DNA of 64,000 nucleotides, from the NCBI GenBank assembly GCA_035440445.1, contig DAORMJ010000001.1, positions 157,766 to 221,765 of the forward strand, read 5' to 3'. Of this stretch, positions 1-9,628 are shown one piece after another; the stretch's first letter is position 1; every line of letters starts with the position of its first letter. The notes beneath the pieces were generated by a model. It saw only the letters and a list, made by a program, of their open reading frames with translations, searched no databases and was not told the origin of the DNA. Source of the stretch: Ga0077548 sp035440445. GTDB taxonomy: Bacteria; Pseudomonadota; Alphaproteobacteria; Rhizobiales; Xanthobacteraceae. Position numbers and translations under genes: made by a program.

Positions 1-558
1 AGCAAGGCCGACAAGGCGACCGCCGAAGCCTTCGAAGAACTGGCGGATTCGCTCGGCGACATGGTGCAGCGGGTCGAACTGCATGAGCCGGTCTATAGCC
101 ACGCATGGGACGATCTCCGCGCGATCATGACCGCCGACATGGCGCATCGTCACGGCAAGATCGTTACGCGCGGTGGCGACGTTGCAAGCCAGACGCTGCG
201 GGATTTTCTCGCCGAAGGCAGGCGCGTTCCCGCCACGCGCTATCTCGAGGCGCTGGCGCAGGCCAAGCAATACGCCCGAAGCCTCTCGGATTTCTTCGAA
301 TATTACGATGCGATCCTGACGCCTGCCGCGACCGGCGTTGCGCCGAAGGGGCTCGGGTCCACCGGCGATCCGGTGTTCTGCTCGCTGTGGACGCTGACCG
401 GGCTTCCCGCGGTTTCGCTGCCGCTTCTGCAGGGCGAGAACGGTCTGCCGCTCGGCGTGCAACTGGTCGGCCCGATGAACCGCGACGCGCGTCTCCTGCG
501 CACCGCGAAATGGCTGCTCGCTCATCTCGCACATGGCGAGGCGGCTGAAGTCGCCTAG
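1..558 (+). CDS. Amidase, C-terminal fragment (5' end outside window)
   Basis: The frame is open from base 1, so the true start lies upstream. The visible 185 residues carry the C-terminal part of an amidase-signature-family hydrolase: a helical region, then LTGLPAVSLPL and LGVQLVGP, which are typical of the end of GatA/AtzF-like amidases. The catalytic Ser-Ser-Lys core would be upstream and is not visible, so the substrate (amide, allophanate or Glu-tRNA) cannot be assigned. The gene ends just before a short inverted repeat. Confidence 0.85.
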   Translation, partial: SKADKATAEAFEELADSLGDMVQRVELHEPVYSHAWDDLRAIMTADMAHRHGKIVTRGGDVASQTLRDFLAEGRRVPATRYLEALAQAKQYARSLSDFFEYYDAILTPAATGVAPKGLGSTGDPVFCSLWTLTGLPAVSLPLLQGENGLPLGVQLVGPMNRDARLLRTAKWLLAHLAHGEAAEVA

Positions 559-562
559 ACTC

Positions 563-583
563 TGATTCAACTGCGTTGAATCA
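563..583. repeat. Short perfect inverted repeat after the amidase gene
   Basis: Arms TGATTCAAC and GTTGAATCA (9 bp) enclose a 3-nt loop. It lies 5 bp after the amidase stop and could act as a transcription end, but no T-run follows, so a terminator role is only a guess. Confidence 0.4.
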
Positions 584-606
584 AAGTCGTCGCTTACTGT
601 TTAATT

Positions 607-651
607 GAGCATGATCTTTTCCGAAAACCGCTTCGCACTTTTCGGCATCAT
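607..651. repeat. Interspersed palindromic repeat, GAGCATGATC family, copy 1
   Basis: It begins GAGCATGATCTTTTCCGAAA and ends with a decayed complementary arm (TTTTCGGCATCAT). The same family appears intact at 24402-24450. Its right end touches the stop codon of the neighbouring minus-strand gene. Repeats of this type are scattered through Bradyrhizobium-like genomes. Confidence 0.6.
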
Positions 652-2009
652 TACTGCACGCGATTGCCGGAGATGGTGAGCTGCGCAAGCTGCTCCGGCT
701 TGTCGCGTGCGAGTTCGCCGGTGACTTTCTGCAAGCCGTCCATGCCCAGGATCGCGCCCATCGAAGTACCGGAGATCAGGTTGTCCGCGACCAGCGCGGC
801 ACCCGCACCCTTCGACACCTGAATCGCGATGCCGATCCGCGACTGGCGCACGATATTGCCGGTGACGGAAACGTCGCGCTGATATTCCTTCCAGCCGAGC
901 CAGATGCCCGCGACCGGCGCGCGTTCGATGACGTTGCCGGAGACGATGGTATCGGCCTCGACGCCGATGCCGATGCCGCGTGCTTCCTGATCGACGAAGG
1001 CCTTGCCGCGCGTGACGAGGTTGCGGATCAGGTTGCCCTGCACGATGGCAAGCCGCCCGCCGTGATTGAAATTGGTCACCGAGATGCCGAGTGCCGCGCC
1101 ATCGATGGTATTGTTGGTGATCACCGCGCCTTCGAAATCGAACTCCGAATAGATCGCGACTTCGCCGAGCGAAGAGGTGGCATTGCCGCGGATCTGCATG
1201 TTCGAGGCGGCGTTGCCGCGAACGGCGCTGAAGGCGCAGTTCTTGATGCGGTTGTCGCTGACGATCACGTTGGCCGCGCGAAAAATGTTGACCGCGTTGC
1301 CGTTCTGTCCCGAACCGCCGTCGCGCGCTGCGATGTCCATGATGCGGTTGCCGGTAACGAGGGTGCCGTCGTCGCCTTTCTCCGAGCGCCAGACCAGAAT
1401 CCCGTTATTGCCGATATTGCGGATCGTATTGTTGCGGATCGCAAGCCCCGTGGCGTCGAGCGAGAAGATCGCCGCCTTGGTCGCGCCGATGAAGCTATTG
1501 TCCGCGATCTCGCCGCCGACGCCTTCGAGCACAAGCCCGGAGCCACCGGCACCCGTGACGATGCAGTCGCGCATGACGAAGTCGCGCGTGTTGCGAAACG
1601 TGAGCAGTCCGCGCTTCTCCGGCAGCGGACGTCCGCCGCCTTCGAAGGTGAGGCCGAAAAGGCGGATATGCTCGGCATTCGAGCTTGCCAGTAGCGATGC
1701 GCCGTAACCGAGCGAAAGGCGCGATGCCCCCGGCACGCCGACGAGATGCGCGCCGGCCGGAAGCATGATGTCTGCGCCGCGATAAAAGCCGGGCGGGAAG
1801 AACAGCGGGATGCGCGAACCGGCGGCGGCGTTGATCGCGTTCTGCAGCGCGCGGGACTGATCGTCGGGGCTGTTGGCGCGCACGCCGAGCTTGGTCACGT
1901 CCGCGCCGAAGCCGCCGGAGGGAGCGGTCGCGGCATTTGCGGTCGCCATCGGCGTGGTAACGCCGGTGATGGTAAGGCCGGTCAGCAGGGAACGCCGGTC
2001 GAGGGTCAT
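651..2009 (-). CDS. Tat-exported right-handed beta-helix repeat protein (TIGR03808 family)
   Basis: The N-terminus MTLDRRSLLTGL (Arg5-Arg6) is a twin-arginine signal followed by a hydrophobic stretch and an AxA-type site, so the protein is probably exported folded. The remaining roughly 400 residues are imperfect repeats rich in N, G, I and V (for example NNTIRNIGNNGILV and SGNVIERAPVAGIWLG), as expected for a pectate-lyase-like parallel beta-helix. Length 452 aa fits the family of uncharacterised Tat repeat proteins in rhizobia. Its function is unknown; carbohydrate binding is only suggested by the fold. Downstream in orientation of pcp. Confidence 0.85.
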   Translation of the reverse strand: MTLDRRSLLTGLTITGVTTPMATANAATAPSGGFGADVTKLGVRANSPDDQSRALQNAINAAAGSRIPLFFPPGFYRGADIMLPAGAHLVGVPGASRLSLGYGASLLASSNAEHIRLFGLTFEGGGRPLPEKRGLLTFRNTRDFVMRDCIVTGAGGSGLVLEGVGGEIADNSFIGATKAAIFSLDATGLAIRNNTIRNIGNNGILVWRSEKGDDGTLVTGNRIMDIAARDGGSGQNGNAVNIFRAANVIVSDNRIKNCAFSAVRGNAASNMQIRGNATSSLGEVAIYSEFDFEGAVITNNTIDGAALGISVTNFNHGGRLAIVQGNLIRNLVTRGKAFVDQEARGIGIGVEADTIVSGNVIERAPVAGIWLGWKEYQRDVSVTGNIVRQSRIGIAIQVSKGAGAALVADNLISGTSMGAILGMDGLQKVTGELARDKPEQLAQLTISGNRVQ

Positions 2010-2060
2010 TTCCGTCTCCGCATGGGAATCCGCGGAGTTCGTTTCAAGAAGCGGGCCGGG

Positions 2061-2693
2061 TTAACCGTCCCGCCGCGAGACAGCCGAGATCGCAGCCCGA
2101 ACGGCGGCTTCGCCCGCGCGGATGAGTGAGGCGAGCGAACCCTTGCCGTGGCCTGCGGCCGGTGAGGGAACGTGAACGAAGAACGTTAACGGAGCGGGCG
2201 TGCGTGCGGCCGTTTCGGCAAGCGCCTGATAGAAGACGGCGTTGCAAAGATAACTCCCGGCATTGATCGAGAGTTCTGCCTTGGCACCGCTGTCGCGAAT
2301 CGCCGCCCGAAGCCGCATCGCAGGCCCGCGCACGTTCAGACGCGGCGCGCCATCCGCAATGAGCTTGCGCTCTACCGGCACGAAGCGGACACTATCGGGA
2401 TAGAACAGCGATGCACGATTGCGTGCGAGTATTTCGACGCGAATGTGCTTGGTGCGGGCGGCAACGCCGAAGAGCACGATGGCGTCCGGATTCTTCGCGA
2501 GCAGCCGTTCGAGTTCGCGCTTCGCCGCCGCATAAGCAGTCGGGAAAACAGCCGTGACGAGGAGCGCGTCCGTCGCGCGGATGCGCGGCGATTTCGCGAT
2601 GGTACGAACGATCGTTGCGGATGGATTGCGCGGCACACCCGGAAAAGGTCCGAAGCCCGCGACGGCGACGCGAAGCGGCCTGCGCTGGTTCAT
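2061..2693 (-). CDS. pcp: Pyroglutamyl peptidase I (peptidase family C15)
   Basis: A cytoplasmic cysteine peptidase that removes N-terminal pyroglutamate. The 210-aa length fits the family. The expected triad is present: Glu87 in RVEILARNRA, Cys150 in NAGSYLCNAVFY and His174 in FFVHVPSP, plus the early GFGPFPG motif. The start codon overlaps the end of meaB by 4 bp (ATGA), so the two are probably translationally coupled. Confidence 0.88.
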   Translation of the reverse strand: MNQRRPLRVAVAGFGPFPGVPRNPSATIVRTIAKSPRIRATDALLVTAVFPTAYAAAKRELERLLAKNPDAIVLFGVAARTKHIRVEILARNRASLFYPDSVRFVPVERKLIADGAPRLNVRGPAMRLRAAIRDSGAKAELSINAGSYLCNAVFYQALAETAARTPAPLTFFVHVPSPAAGHGKGSLASLIRAGEAAVRAAISAVSRRDG

Positions 2694-3697
2694 ACGTCCG
2701 AAAGGCCGATCAGTCTGGCGAGTTCGTCAGCGGCGAGCGCCGGCGTGAGCTTGCCGTCGGCGACCGACTTCTCGAGCACGGGAATGCGCGCGCGAATTTT
2801 TGCGTCAGAGCGGATGCGTTCCTGGAAATGCTCTTCTACGAGCGTCCACATCCATTTGATTTCCTGCGCGCGGCGCTTTTCGGCGAGGCGGCCCGATTTC
2901 TGCTGGCGCTCGCGATGCGCGATCACGGCTTCCCACAGCCCGCCGATGCCGTCGCCGGTCAGGCCGGAATAGGTCAGCACCGGCGTTGCGTCGTTCTGGT
3001 CCGGCGCAAAAATGCGAATGGCCGATTTCAGGGCGCTTGCGGCGGCTCGCGCGCGGGGCAGGTTGTCGCCGTCCGCCTTATTCACCGCGATGATATCCGC
3101 GACTTCGAGAATGCCTTTCTTGATGCCCTGCAGTTCGTCGCCAGCACCCGGCAGCATCAACACCACGAAGACATCCGTCATGCCGGATACGGCGACTTCG
3201 GATTGTCCGATGCCGACCGTTTCCACCAGCACGACGCTATAGCCGGCAGCCTCGCAGAGCAGCATCGACTCCCGCGTGCGCGCGGCGACACCGCCGAGCG
3301 TGCCGGCCGAAGGCGAGGGGCGAATGAAGGCATGGTCGTCCATCGAAAGGCGCTGCATGCGCGTCTTGTCGCCGAGGATCGAGCCGCCCGTCTTCGTGGA
3401 CGACGGATCGACGGCAAGAACGGCGACGCGATGACCGGCGGCCGTGAGGTGCGAGCCGAGCGCGTCGATGGAGGTCGATTTGCCGACGCCCGGCACGCCG
3501 GAAATGCCGACGCGGATCGCCTTGCCGGTTTCGGGCAGCAGCATGCGCAGCAACTCCTGCGCCTTGGCGCGGTGTTGCGGCTTCTTCGACTCGACAAGCG
3601 TGATCGCCCGCGCCAATGCCGCGCGATCGCGCGAGAGCACCTTGCGCGCCAGATCGGCGGTGTCGGAAGAAGGCTGCGATGCTTTCGTCATGTCCAC
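2690..3697 (-). CDS. meaB: Methylmalonyl-CoA mutase-associated GTPase MeaB (ArgK family)
   Basis: A G3E-type GTPase chaperone that protects and reloads the adenosylcobalamin cofactor of methylmalonyl-CoA mutase. A Walker A motif GVPGVGKS is at residues 67-74, followed by VLAVDPSS, a VETVGIGQSE switch region and the NKAD base-recognition motif. The 335-aa length is normal. It lies on the same strand downstream of the mutase large subunit, separated by a methyltransferase gene, which fits its partner role. The start may be Met1 or Met3. Confidence 0.93.
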   Translation of the reverse strand: MDMTKASQPSSDTADLARKVLSRDRAALARAITLVESKKPQHRAKAQELLRMLLPETGKAIRVGISGVPGVGKSTSIDALGSHLTAAGHRVAVLAVDPSSTKTGGSILGDKTRMQRLSMDDHAFIRPSPSAGTLGGVAARTRESMLLCEAAGYSVVLVETVGIGQSEVAVSGMTDVFVVLMLPGAGDELQGIKKGILEVADIIAVNKADGDNLPRARAAASALKSAIRIFAPDQNDATPVLTYSGLTGDGIGGLWEAVIAHRERQQKSGRLAEKRRAQEIKWMWTLVEEHFQERIRSDAKIRARIPVLEKSVADGKLTPALAADELARLIGLSDV

Positions 3698-3730
3698 GCC
3701 TTATAGCAGGTCAGGCGATTCGCTGGGGCG

Positions 3731-4483
3731 CTATCCGATGTCGGCAAGGCGCGTATCCAGCGACAGGACCAGTGCCTTTTTCTCGCGCCGGAAATCCGCG
3801 CCCATCGGCCAGATATTGTTCGGAAAGGCCTCCAGCAGCGCATTGACGTAGAAGTCGAACACGGCCTCGCGGCACAGCATGTATTTCGCGGCAGCCACGA
3901 TGGTCTCGCGATCGATGATGCAGAACACGCGAAAATCCTGCTCGCGTTGCAGGAAGGCATCCACCGTCACCGCAAGCGTCGGATAGCCGGGATGCAGCAT
4001 GTCGTCGAGGCAGATGACGCCGCGCGGGTCGAGCGTGTCGACCGCGAGCGCAAGATCGTTCGACAGATGTTCGGGTGTGTGTTCGCCGTCGATATGGAAG
4101 AAGCGGATTTTGTTGCCAGGCGCTTTCGCAAGCATTTCCTGCGCGCTCACCTTGCGGCTGTCCGCTTTCATGACGATGGAGCGATTCGCAACGCCGTATT
4201 TTTCGAGGTTGGCGTTGAGGCGGGCGAGCAGGCCCTCGTCCGGCCAGGTGAACGTATCCATGCCGATCGCGCGCTCGCCGGATTGCAGTGCATGCGCGAG
4301 CGCGATGAAATAGCGCCCCTCGAAGGTGCCGATTTCCGCGAGATGGCCGGAAATGCCCGCTGCGGACTGGATGCGCATGGTGGCCGCGCTGATGGTCGCG
4401 GCGAAGCTCGACGACATGCCGCGCACCGACGAGTAGTCGTGCTCGATGTAGTGGTCGGCGGATGCGAGACCGGATTTCAACAT
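3731..4483 (-). CDS. Class I SAM-dependent methyltransferase (Methyltransf_24-like)
   Basis: A 250-aa protein with a SAM-binding Rossmann pattern: LAEIGTFEGRYFIALAHAL (motif I), then IGMDTF, and later VDTLDPRGVICLDDMLHPG. This resembles small methyltransferases of the Methyltransf_24 group, whose substrates are often sugars or secondary metabolites; no substrate can be named. I chose the ATG 11 bp after the scpA stop; an upstream start at 4534 would overlap scpA by 41 bp. Confidence 0.7.
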   Translation of the reverse strand: MLKSGLASADHYIEHDYSSVRGMSSSFAATISAATMRIQSAAGISGHLAEIGTFEGRYFIALAHALQSGERAIGMDTFTWPDEGLLARLNANLEKYGVANRSIVMKADSRKVSAQEMLAKAPGNKIRFFHIDGEHTPEHLSNDLALAVDTLDPRGVICLDDMLHPGYPTLAVTVDAFLQREQDFRVFCIIDRETIVAAAKYMLCREAVFDFYVNALLEAFPNNIWPMGADFRREKKALVLSLDTRLADIG

Positions 4484-4493
4484 TGCGACTAGC

Positions 4494-6653
4494 TTATTCC
4501 GCTGCCGCGCGGTCGTGGCCGAGCTTCTTCGCAAGCGAGCGCAAGAGATCCTCCGCCGCTTCCGCGATCACGGTGCCGGGCGGGAAAATCGCCTCCGCGC
4601 CCGCCGCTCTCACTTCGGCAAAGTCCTGCGGCGGGATCACGCCGCCGACCACGATCATGATGTCGTCGCGGCCTTCTTTTTTCAGCGCGGCTTTCAGTTC
4701 CGGCACGAGCGTGAGGTGGCCCGCGGCGAGCGAGGAGATGCCGACGACATGCACGTCGTTTTCGACCGCCTGCCGCGCGGCCTCGGAGGGTGTCGCGAAC
4801 AAAGGCCCGATATCGACGTCGAAGCCGAGGTCGGCAAAAGCGGAGGCGATCACCTTCTGACCGCGATCGTGTCCGTCCTGGCCTACCTTTGCGACGAGGA
4901 TACGCGGGCGGCGGCCTTCGTCGGCTTCGAATTTTTCCACGAGCTTCTGCACGCGGACGACTGCGTCGGACATATTCCCGACCTCTCGTTTGTAAACGCC
5001 GGTGATCGCGCGGATTTCCGCGCGGTGGCGGCCATAGACCTTTTCGAGCGCCGACGAGATTTCTCCGACCGTCGCCTTGGTGCGCGCGGCATCGACGCCG
5101 AGCGCAAGCAGATTGCCGGTGCCGTTCTCCGCGGCCTTGGTCAGCGCTTCCAGCTTTTCCTGCAGGACCTTCTCGTCGCGCTCGCCGCGGAGCTGCGTGA
5201 GCTTCTCGATCTGGCGCTTGCGCACGGCAGAGTTGTCGACCTTCAGGACCTCGATCTCGGCTTCGCTTTCGGGCTTGTACTTGTTGACGCCGATCACCGC
5301 CTGCATGCCGGCATCGATCCGCGCCTGCGTTTTTGCCGCCGCCTCTTCGATGCGCAGCTTCGGGATGCCGGCCTCGATGGCTTTCGCCATGCCGCCGAGG
5401 CTCTCGACTTCCTGAATGTGATCCCACGCTTTCTTCGCGAGATCGTAGGTGAGCTTTTCGACGTAGTAGGAGCCGCCCCACGGATCGGCGATCCGGGTCG
5501 TGCCGCTTTCCTGCTGGAGGAAGAGCTGCGTATTGCGCGCGATGCGCGCGGAAAAATCGGTCGGCAGCGCCAGCGCCTCGTCGAGCGCGTTGGTGTGGAG
5601 CGACTGCGTATGCCCCTGCGTTGCCGCCATCGCCTCGATCGCGGTGCGTGTCACGTTGTTGAACACGTCCTGCGCGGTCAGCGACCAGCCGGACGTCTGG
5701 CAATGGGTACGCAGCGAAAGCGAACGCGCATCCTTCGGGTTGAACTCCTTCATCAGCTTCGCCCAGAGCAGGCGCGCCGCGCGCATCTTGGCGATTTCCA
5801 TGAAAAAGTTCATGCCGATTGCCCAGAAGAAGGAAAGGCGGGGCGCGAACTTGTCGATGTCGAGACCAGCTGCAATGCCCGCGCGCACATATTCGACGCC
5901 ATCGGCAAGAGTGTAAGCGAGCTCGAGGTCCTGCGTCGCGCCGGCTTCCTGCATGTGATAGCCGGAAATCGAAATCGAGTTGAATTTCGGCATGTTCTGC
6001 GAGGTATAGCCGAAGATGTCCGAGATGATCCGCATCGAAGGGACGGGCGGATAGATGTAGGTATTGCGGACCATGAACTCCTTCAGAATGTCGTTCTGAA
6101 TGGTCCCGGAAAGTTTCTGCGGCGAGACACCTTGTTCTTCTCCCGCGACGATGAAGAGCGAGAGCACCGGAAGCACCGCACCGTTCATGGTCATCGACAC
6201 GCTCATCTGCTCGAGCGGGATGCCCGCGAACAAGGTGCGCATGTCGAGGATGGAGTCGATTGCGACGCCCGCCATGCCCACGTCGCCGGAGACGCGCGGA
6301 TGATCGGAGTCGTAGCCGCGGTGCGTCGCCAGATCGAAGGCGATGGATAGACCCTTCTGCCCGGCGGCAAGATTACGGCGATAAAAGGCGTTGGAATCTT
6401 CCGCCGTCGAGAAGCCGGCATATTGGCGGATCGTCCAGGGCTGCGTGACGTACATCGCAGGATAGGGGCCGCGCAGATACGGCGCGATGCCGGGCCACGT
6501 GTTCAGAAAGTCGATGCCTTCGAGGTCGCGTTCGCCGTAAGCGGGATTCACGGCGATGCCTTCGGGCGTCAGCCACGGCCCCGCCGAAGAGGCGACCGCG
6601 GGCGCTTCCGCTCCGCTAAAAGTGATCTTGGAGAAGTCCGGCAGCTTGCTCAT
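4494..6653 (-). CDS. scpA: Methylmalonyl-CoA mutase, large (alpha) subunit
   Basis: Converts methylmalonyl-CoA to succinyl-CoA with adenosylcobalamin, the last step of propionyl-CoA use. At 719 aa it has a full TIM-barrel catalytic domain (FLNTWPGIAPYLRGPYP, RTHCQTSGWSLT, QSLHTNALDEA) and a C-terminal B12 domain with DGHDRG at 593-598, where His595 is the lower cobalt ligand. The start at MSKLPDF was preferred over a longer frame because TGAGG lies just upstream. It heads the scpA-methyltransferase-meaB-pcp gene run. Confidence 0.95.
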   Translation of the reverse strand: MSKLPDFSKITFSGAEAPAVASSAGPWLTPEGIAVNPAYGERDLEGIDFLNTWPGIAPYLRGPYPAMYVTQPWTIRQYAGFSTAEDSNAFYRRNLAAGQKGLSIAFDLATHRGYDSDHPRVSGDVGMAGVAIDSILDMRTLFAGIPLEQMSVSMTMNGAVLPVLSLFIVAGEEQGVSPQKLSGTIQNDILKEFMVRNTYIYPPVPSMRIISDIFGYTSQNMPKFNSISISGYHMQEAGATQDLELAYTLADGVEYVRAGIAAGLDIDKFAPRLSFFWAIGMNFFMEIAKMRAARLLWAKLMKEFNPKDARSLSLRTHCQTSGWSLTAQDVFNNVTRTAIEAMAATQGHTQSLHTNALDEALALPTDFSARIARNTQLFLQQESGTTRIADPWGGSYYVEKLTYDLAKKAWDHIQEVESLGGMAKAIEAGIPKLRIEEAAAKTQARIDAGMQAVIGVNKYKPESEAEIEVLKVDNSAVRKRQIEKLTQLRGERDEKVLQEKLEALTKAAENGTGNLLALGVDAARTKATVGEISSALEKVYGRHRAEIRAITGVYKREVGNMSDAVVRVQKLVEKFEADEGRRPRILVAKVGQDGHDRGQKVIASAFADLGFDVDIGPLFATPSEAARQAVENDVHVVGISSLAAGHLTLVPELKAALKKEGRDDIMIVVGGVIPPQDFAEVRAAGAEAIFPPGTVIAEAAEDLLRSLAKKLGHDRAAAE

Positions 6654-6723
6654 GGCCTCAATTATACCCCCGCGCGCGAGATAATCACGCACCGCGATAA
6701 ACCTTTATATTTCAGCTATTTGC

Positions 6724-7635
6724 GTGCACAAGCCCGTTCCTGACAAACTGAGAAGCGCGGCCGCCGCCTGGCCGCTGCTCGCCCGCTTCATCGAAGCGGA
6801 GGCCCGGATCGGCCGCTGGGCCGAGCGGCGGCGGCCGACCGCTTTTCTTTATGAGTTCGTTCGCTTCGGGGTGAAGCAGGCTTGGGCCTGTCTCTTCGGC
6901 GGGCTGATGGTGGCGCTCATCATCGCGACCACGCTCTGGTATCCGCGGACGGCCGCGCTCGCGCGCTACGACTTCCTGTTTCTCGCGGCGGTGGCGATTC
7001 AGATCGGCATGCTCGCTTTCAAGCTGGAGACGCTGCAGGAAGTCAAGGTCATTTTCATCTTCCATGTCGTCGGCACGATCATGGAAGTCTTCAAGACCAG
7101 CATGGGCTCGTGGATCTATCCGGAGGAGGCGTTCTTCCGCATCGGCGGCGTGCCGCTCTTTTCCGGCTTCATGTATGCGAGTATCGGCAGCTATATCGCC
7201 CGCGTATGGCATCTGTTCGACTTCAGGTTCCGGCATCATCCGCCGCTATGGGCGGTCTATCTGCTCGCCGCTGCGATCTATCTGAATTTCTACGCGCACC
7301 ATTACGTCTATGATTTCCGCTACGTGTTGTTCGCGGCGGCGGTTCTGCTGTTCGGTCGCACGATGATTTATTACAAAGTCTGGCATCATCATCGCCCTAT
7401 GCCGCTGTTGCTCGCGGCCTTTCTGGTCGCGCTCTTCGTCTGGATCGCCGAGAATGTCGGCACGATCACGAAGACCTGGCTCTATCCGCATCAGTTGACC
7501 GGGTGGCAGGCGGTGTCGCTCGCAAAATTCGGTTCGTGGTTCTTGCTGCTGTTTCTAAGCTACGCGCTCGTGGCCTTCGTGAATCAGCCGAGGAATGAGA
7601 TACAATCTGTCATTCCGGACACGCCGAAGGCGTGA
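6724..7635 (+). CDS. DUF817 family integral membrane protein
   Basis: A 303-aa multi-spanning membrane protein with about eight hydrophobic segments. Conserved DUF817 features include FRIGGVPLFSGFMYASIGSY, FYAHHYVYDFRY and WIAENVGTITKTWLYPHQ. The biochemical role is unknown. It is transcribed toward scpB (convergent). The last roughly ten codons run into an interspersed palindromic repeat, so the C-terminal tail (SVIPDTPKA) is repeat-derived. Confidence 0.85.
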   Translation: MHKPVPDKLRSAAAAWPLLARFIEAEARIGRWAERRRPTAFLYEFVRFGVKQAWACLFGGLMVALIIATTLWYPRTAALARYDFLFLAAVAIQIGMLAFKLETLQEVKVIFIFHVVGTIMEVFKTSMGSWIYPEEAFFRIGGVPLFSGFMYASIGSYIARVWHLFDFRFRHHPPLWAVYLLAAAIYLNFYAHHYVYDFRYVLFAAAVLLFGRTMIYYKVWHHHRPMPLLLAAFLVALFVWIAENVGTITKTWLYPHQLTGWQAVSLAKFGSWFLLLFLSYALVAFVNQPRNEIQSVIPDTPKA

Positions 7636-7721
7636 TCCGGAATCCAGGGCTGAGCAGAAAAGCGGTGCAATCAGTTCTGGATTCCGGGTTCGCTCGCTTT
7701 CGCTCGCGCCCCGGAATGACA
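7608..7721. repeat. Interspersed palindromic repeat, GTCATTCCGG family, copy 1
   Basis: Outer arms TGTCATTCCGG and CCGGAATGACA enclose inner hairpins, including GATCCGGAATCCAG against CTGGATTCCGG. Similar elements occur at 45484-45580, 50870-50983 and 58467-58578. This copy sits between convergent genes and supplies the 3' end of the DUF817 gene. It could form a strong bidirectional hairpin. Confidence 0.8.
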
Positions 7722-7723
7722 GA

Positions 7724-9553
7724 TCACAGTTCTTTATGCGCTTCCTTCAGCGTCGCGACCACGTCGCCGCCGGCATAGATGAAGCCGCCAATGCCGGCTT
7801 CTTTATACGCGGCCTCTTTCTCGCCGCCGCGTCCGGCGAGATACACATAGGCTCCGGCATCTTTCAGCGCCTTCGCAATGCCTTCCGCCTGCGCGGCATA
7901 CACGTCGTCGGAAGAGCAGAGGCAGGCGAGCTTCGCGCCAGAATCCTGAAACGCCTTCACGGCGTCCTCCGGTGAGTTGATGTTCTCCTGCGCCACGGCG
8001 GCGATGCCGCCAGCCTCGAAGAAGTTGCGGGCAAACGTCGTGCGCGCGGTGAAGTCGGACGGTTTGCCGAGATTGGCGATGAAGATCTTTGGGCGATCTT
8101 TCATCGCGTCCGCGGCGTCGCGCAGCGCCTCGAAAGGCTCCGCAATCCGCACGCGCGGCAGCGCGAGCGCGGAATCGGCGGGATGCGGCTGATCTTCTTG
8201 CGGCTTGTCGTCGAGCGCGGACTCTTTGGGCTCGTTCACATTCGGGAATTCGCTGACGCCCGTGATCGCGTCCTTGCGGATCGCGATATTGCGCGCCCGC
8301 GCGTTGCGCGTCTCCGCGACTTTCTTCTGCACGAGGCCTGCTTGCAGCGCTTCCGCGAGGCCGCCGGCCGCCTCGATTTCCTGAAAGAGTTTCCACGCGG
8401 TTTCGCAAAGCGCGGAGGTGAGGGCTTCGATGCCGCCCGAGCCCGCCGCCGGATCGCCGACGCGAAATAGGTTCGATTCTTCCAGCAGAATGGTCTGCGT
8501 ATTCCTCGCCACGCGCCGCGCGAAACCATCGGGAAGTCCGAGCGCGATCGTATGCGGGAGTACGGTGATCGCATCGGCGCCGCCAAAGCCCGCAGCAGCG
8601 ACTGCCATGGTCATGCGCAGCATGTTCACGTTGGGATCGCGCCGCGTCATCATCCGCCACGCCGTTTCGGCGGAAATGAAAATAGGTTTCGGCGCGAGGC
8701 TAGCGGCGTTCTCGATCCGCGCCCATAGCTTTCGCAACGCGCGGAATTTCGCAATCGTCAGGAACTGGTCGGCATCCGCCGCAAGCCTGAAGAACAGCGC
8801 GCGCCGCGCGTCATCGAGCGAAAAGCCGCCTGCTTCCAGCGCGCGCAGATAAGCGACACCACTTGCGAGCACGAAAGCGAGTTCCTGCGCTTCCGAGCCG
8901 CCGCTTGCATGAATGACGCGGCCATCGGCGCAGGCGAAGCGGCTGTCGAAACCCTGCTGTTTTAGGCTCGCGATATGCGCGGCAAAGACCGGCGCAATCT
9001 CCTGCCACGGCATGGGTGCGCCACCGTGATGCGCGATCATGCCGAGCGGATCGTAGCCGAAACGGAATTTGGTTTTTGCCGGATCCGCGCCGCGCTCTTG
9101 TGCGATCTCCGCGAGCCACACCGCTGCGTCCTTCGACTGCGCGCCGAGATCGAGTTCGATGTCGATCGCGTCGAGCCAAATCTCGTCGAGCGCTTTGGCA
9201 AGCGCATCTTTCGTGGCAGGCAACGCAAAGCCGTAATTGCCGATGGCGCCGGGAAGCACCAGCGTCAGGCCCGTCGCGCCGTTTTCGAGATCGCGCAGCG
9301 CATGCTTGTTGGCTTCCTTCGGGTCGCGAAAATCGATCCGTTGCAGCACGCTCCAGGGTTCGCCATCCGCGCGTCCCGCCACGCGCGGCGCATTCTTCGC
9401 GCGCTCGTAAAGCGGCTGGATCGAAATCCCGTCATAGGTCTTCGAGACGAGCCGTTTTTCGAATGGCGCACCCTTGAGCGCGCTTTCGACGAGCTTCATC
9501 CAGTCGTCGCGGCTGGCGGCAGGAAATTCGGAGGCGAGGGCGAGGTCTGACAT
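7724..9553 (-). CDS. scpB: Methylmalonyl-CoA mutase, small (beta) subunit
   Basis: A 609-aa partner of ScpA. It keeps the TIM-barrel fold (FRFGYDPLGMIAHHGG, MMTRRDPNVNMLRMTMA, ARNTQTILLEESNL), but its C-terminal cobalamin-like domain lacks DxHxxG (LGKPSDFTAR in its place), as expected for the non-catalytic subunit. I chose ATG at MSDLAL, preceded by AAAGAG; the longer frame starts at TTG. It is not adjacent to scpA: the DUF817 gene, on the opposite strand, lies between them. Confidence 0.9.
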   Translation of the reverse strand: MSDLALASEFPAASRDDWMKLVESALKGAPFEKRLVSKTYDGISIQPLYERAKNAPRVAGRADGEPWSVLQRIDFRDPKEANKHALRDLENGATGLTLVLPGAIGNYGFALPATKDALAKALDEIWLDAIDIELDLGAQSKDAAVWLAEIAQERGADPAKTKFRFGYDPLGMIAHHGGAPMPWQEIAPVFAAHIASLKQQGFDSRFACADGRVIHASGGSEAQELAFVLASGVAYLRALEAGGFSLDDARRALFFRLAADADQFLTIAKFRALRKLWARIENAASLAPKPIFISAETAWRMMTRRDPNVNMLRMTMAVAAAGFGGADAITVLPHTIALGLPDGFARRVARNTQTILLEESNLFRVGDPAAGSGGIEALTSALCETAWKLFQEIEAAGGLAEALQAGLVQKKVAETRNARARNIAIRKDAITGVSEFPNVNEPKESALDDKPQEDQPHPADSALALPRVRIAEPFEALRDAADAMKDRPKIFIANLGKPSDFTARTTFARNFFEAGGIAAVAQENINSPEDAVKAFQDSGAKLACLCSSDDVYAAQAEGIAKALKDAGAYVYLAGRGGEKEAAYKEAGIGGFIYAGGDVVATLKEAHKEL

Positions 9554-9628
9554 CAACAATACTCTTTAGACTACCGCACATTGCCACGTTGGAGCGCGTG
9601 ACGCCAAGAGGCGGTGTGACAAGCAGCG

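Noticed and set aside
4489..6350. Long frames antisense to and in other frames of scpA (404 and 611 aa)
   Set aside because: Arg/Ala/Asp-rich shadow frames of a high-GC gene; no family motifs, no RBS, and they lie wholly within scpA.
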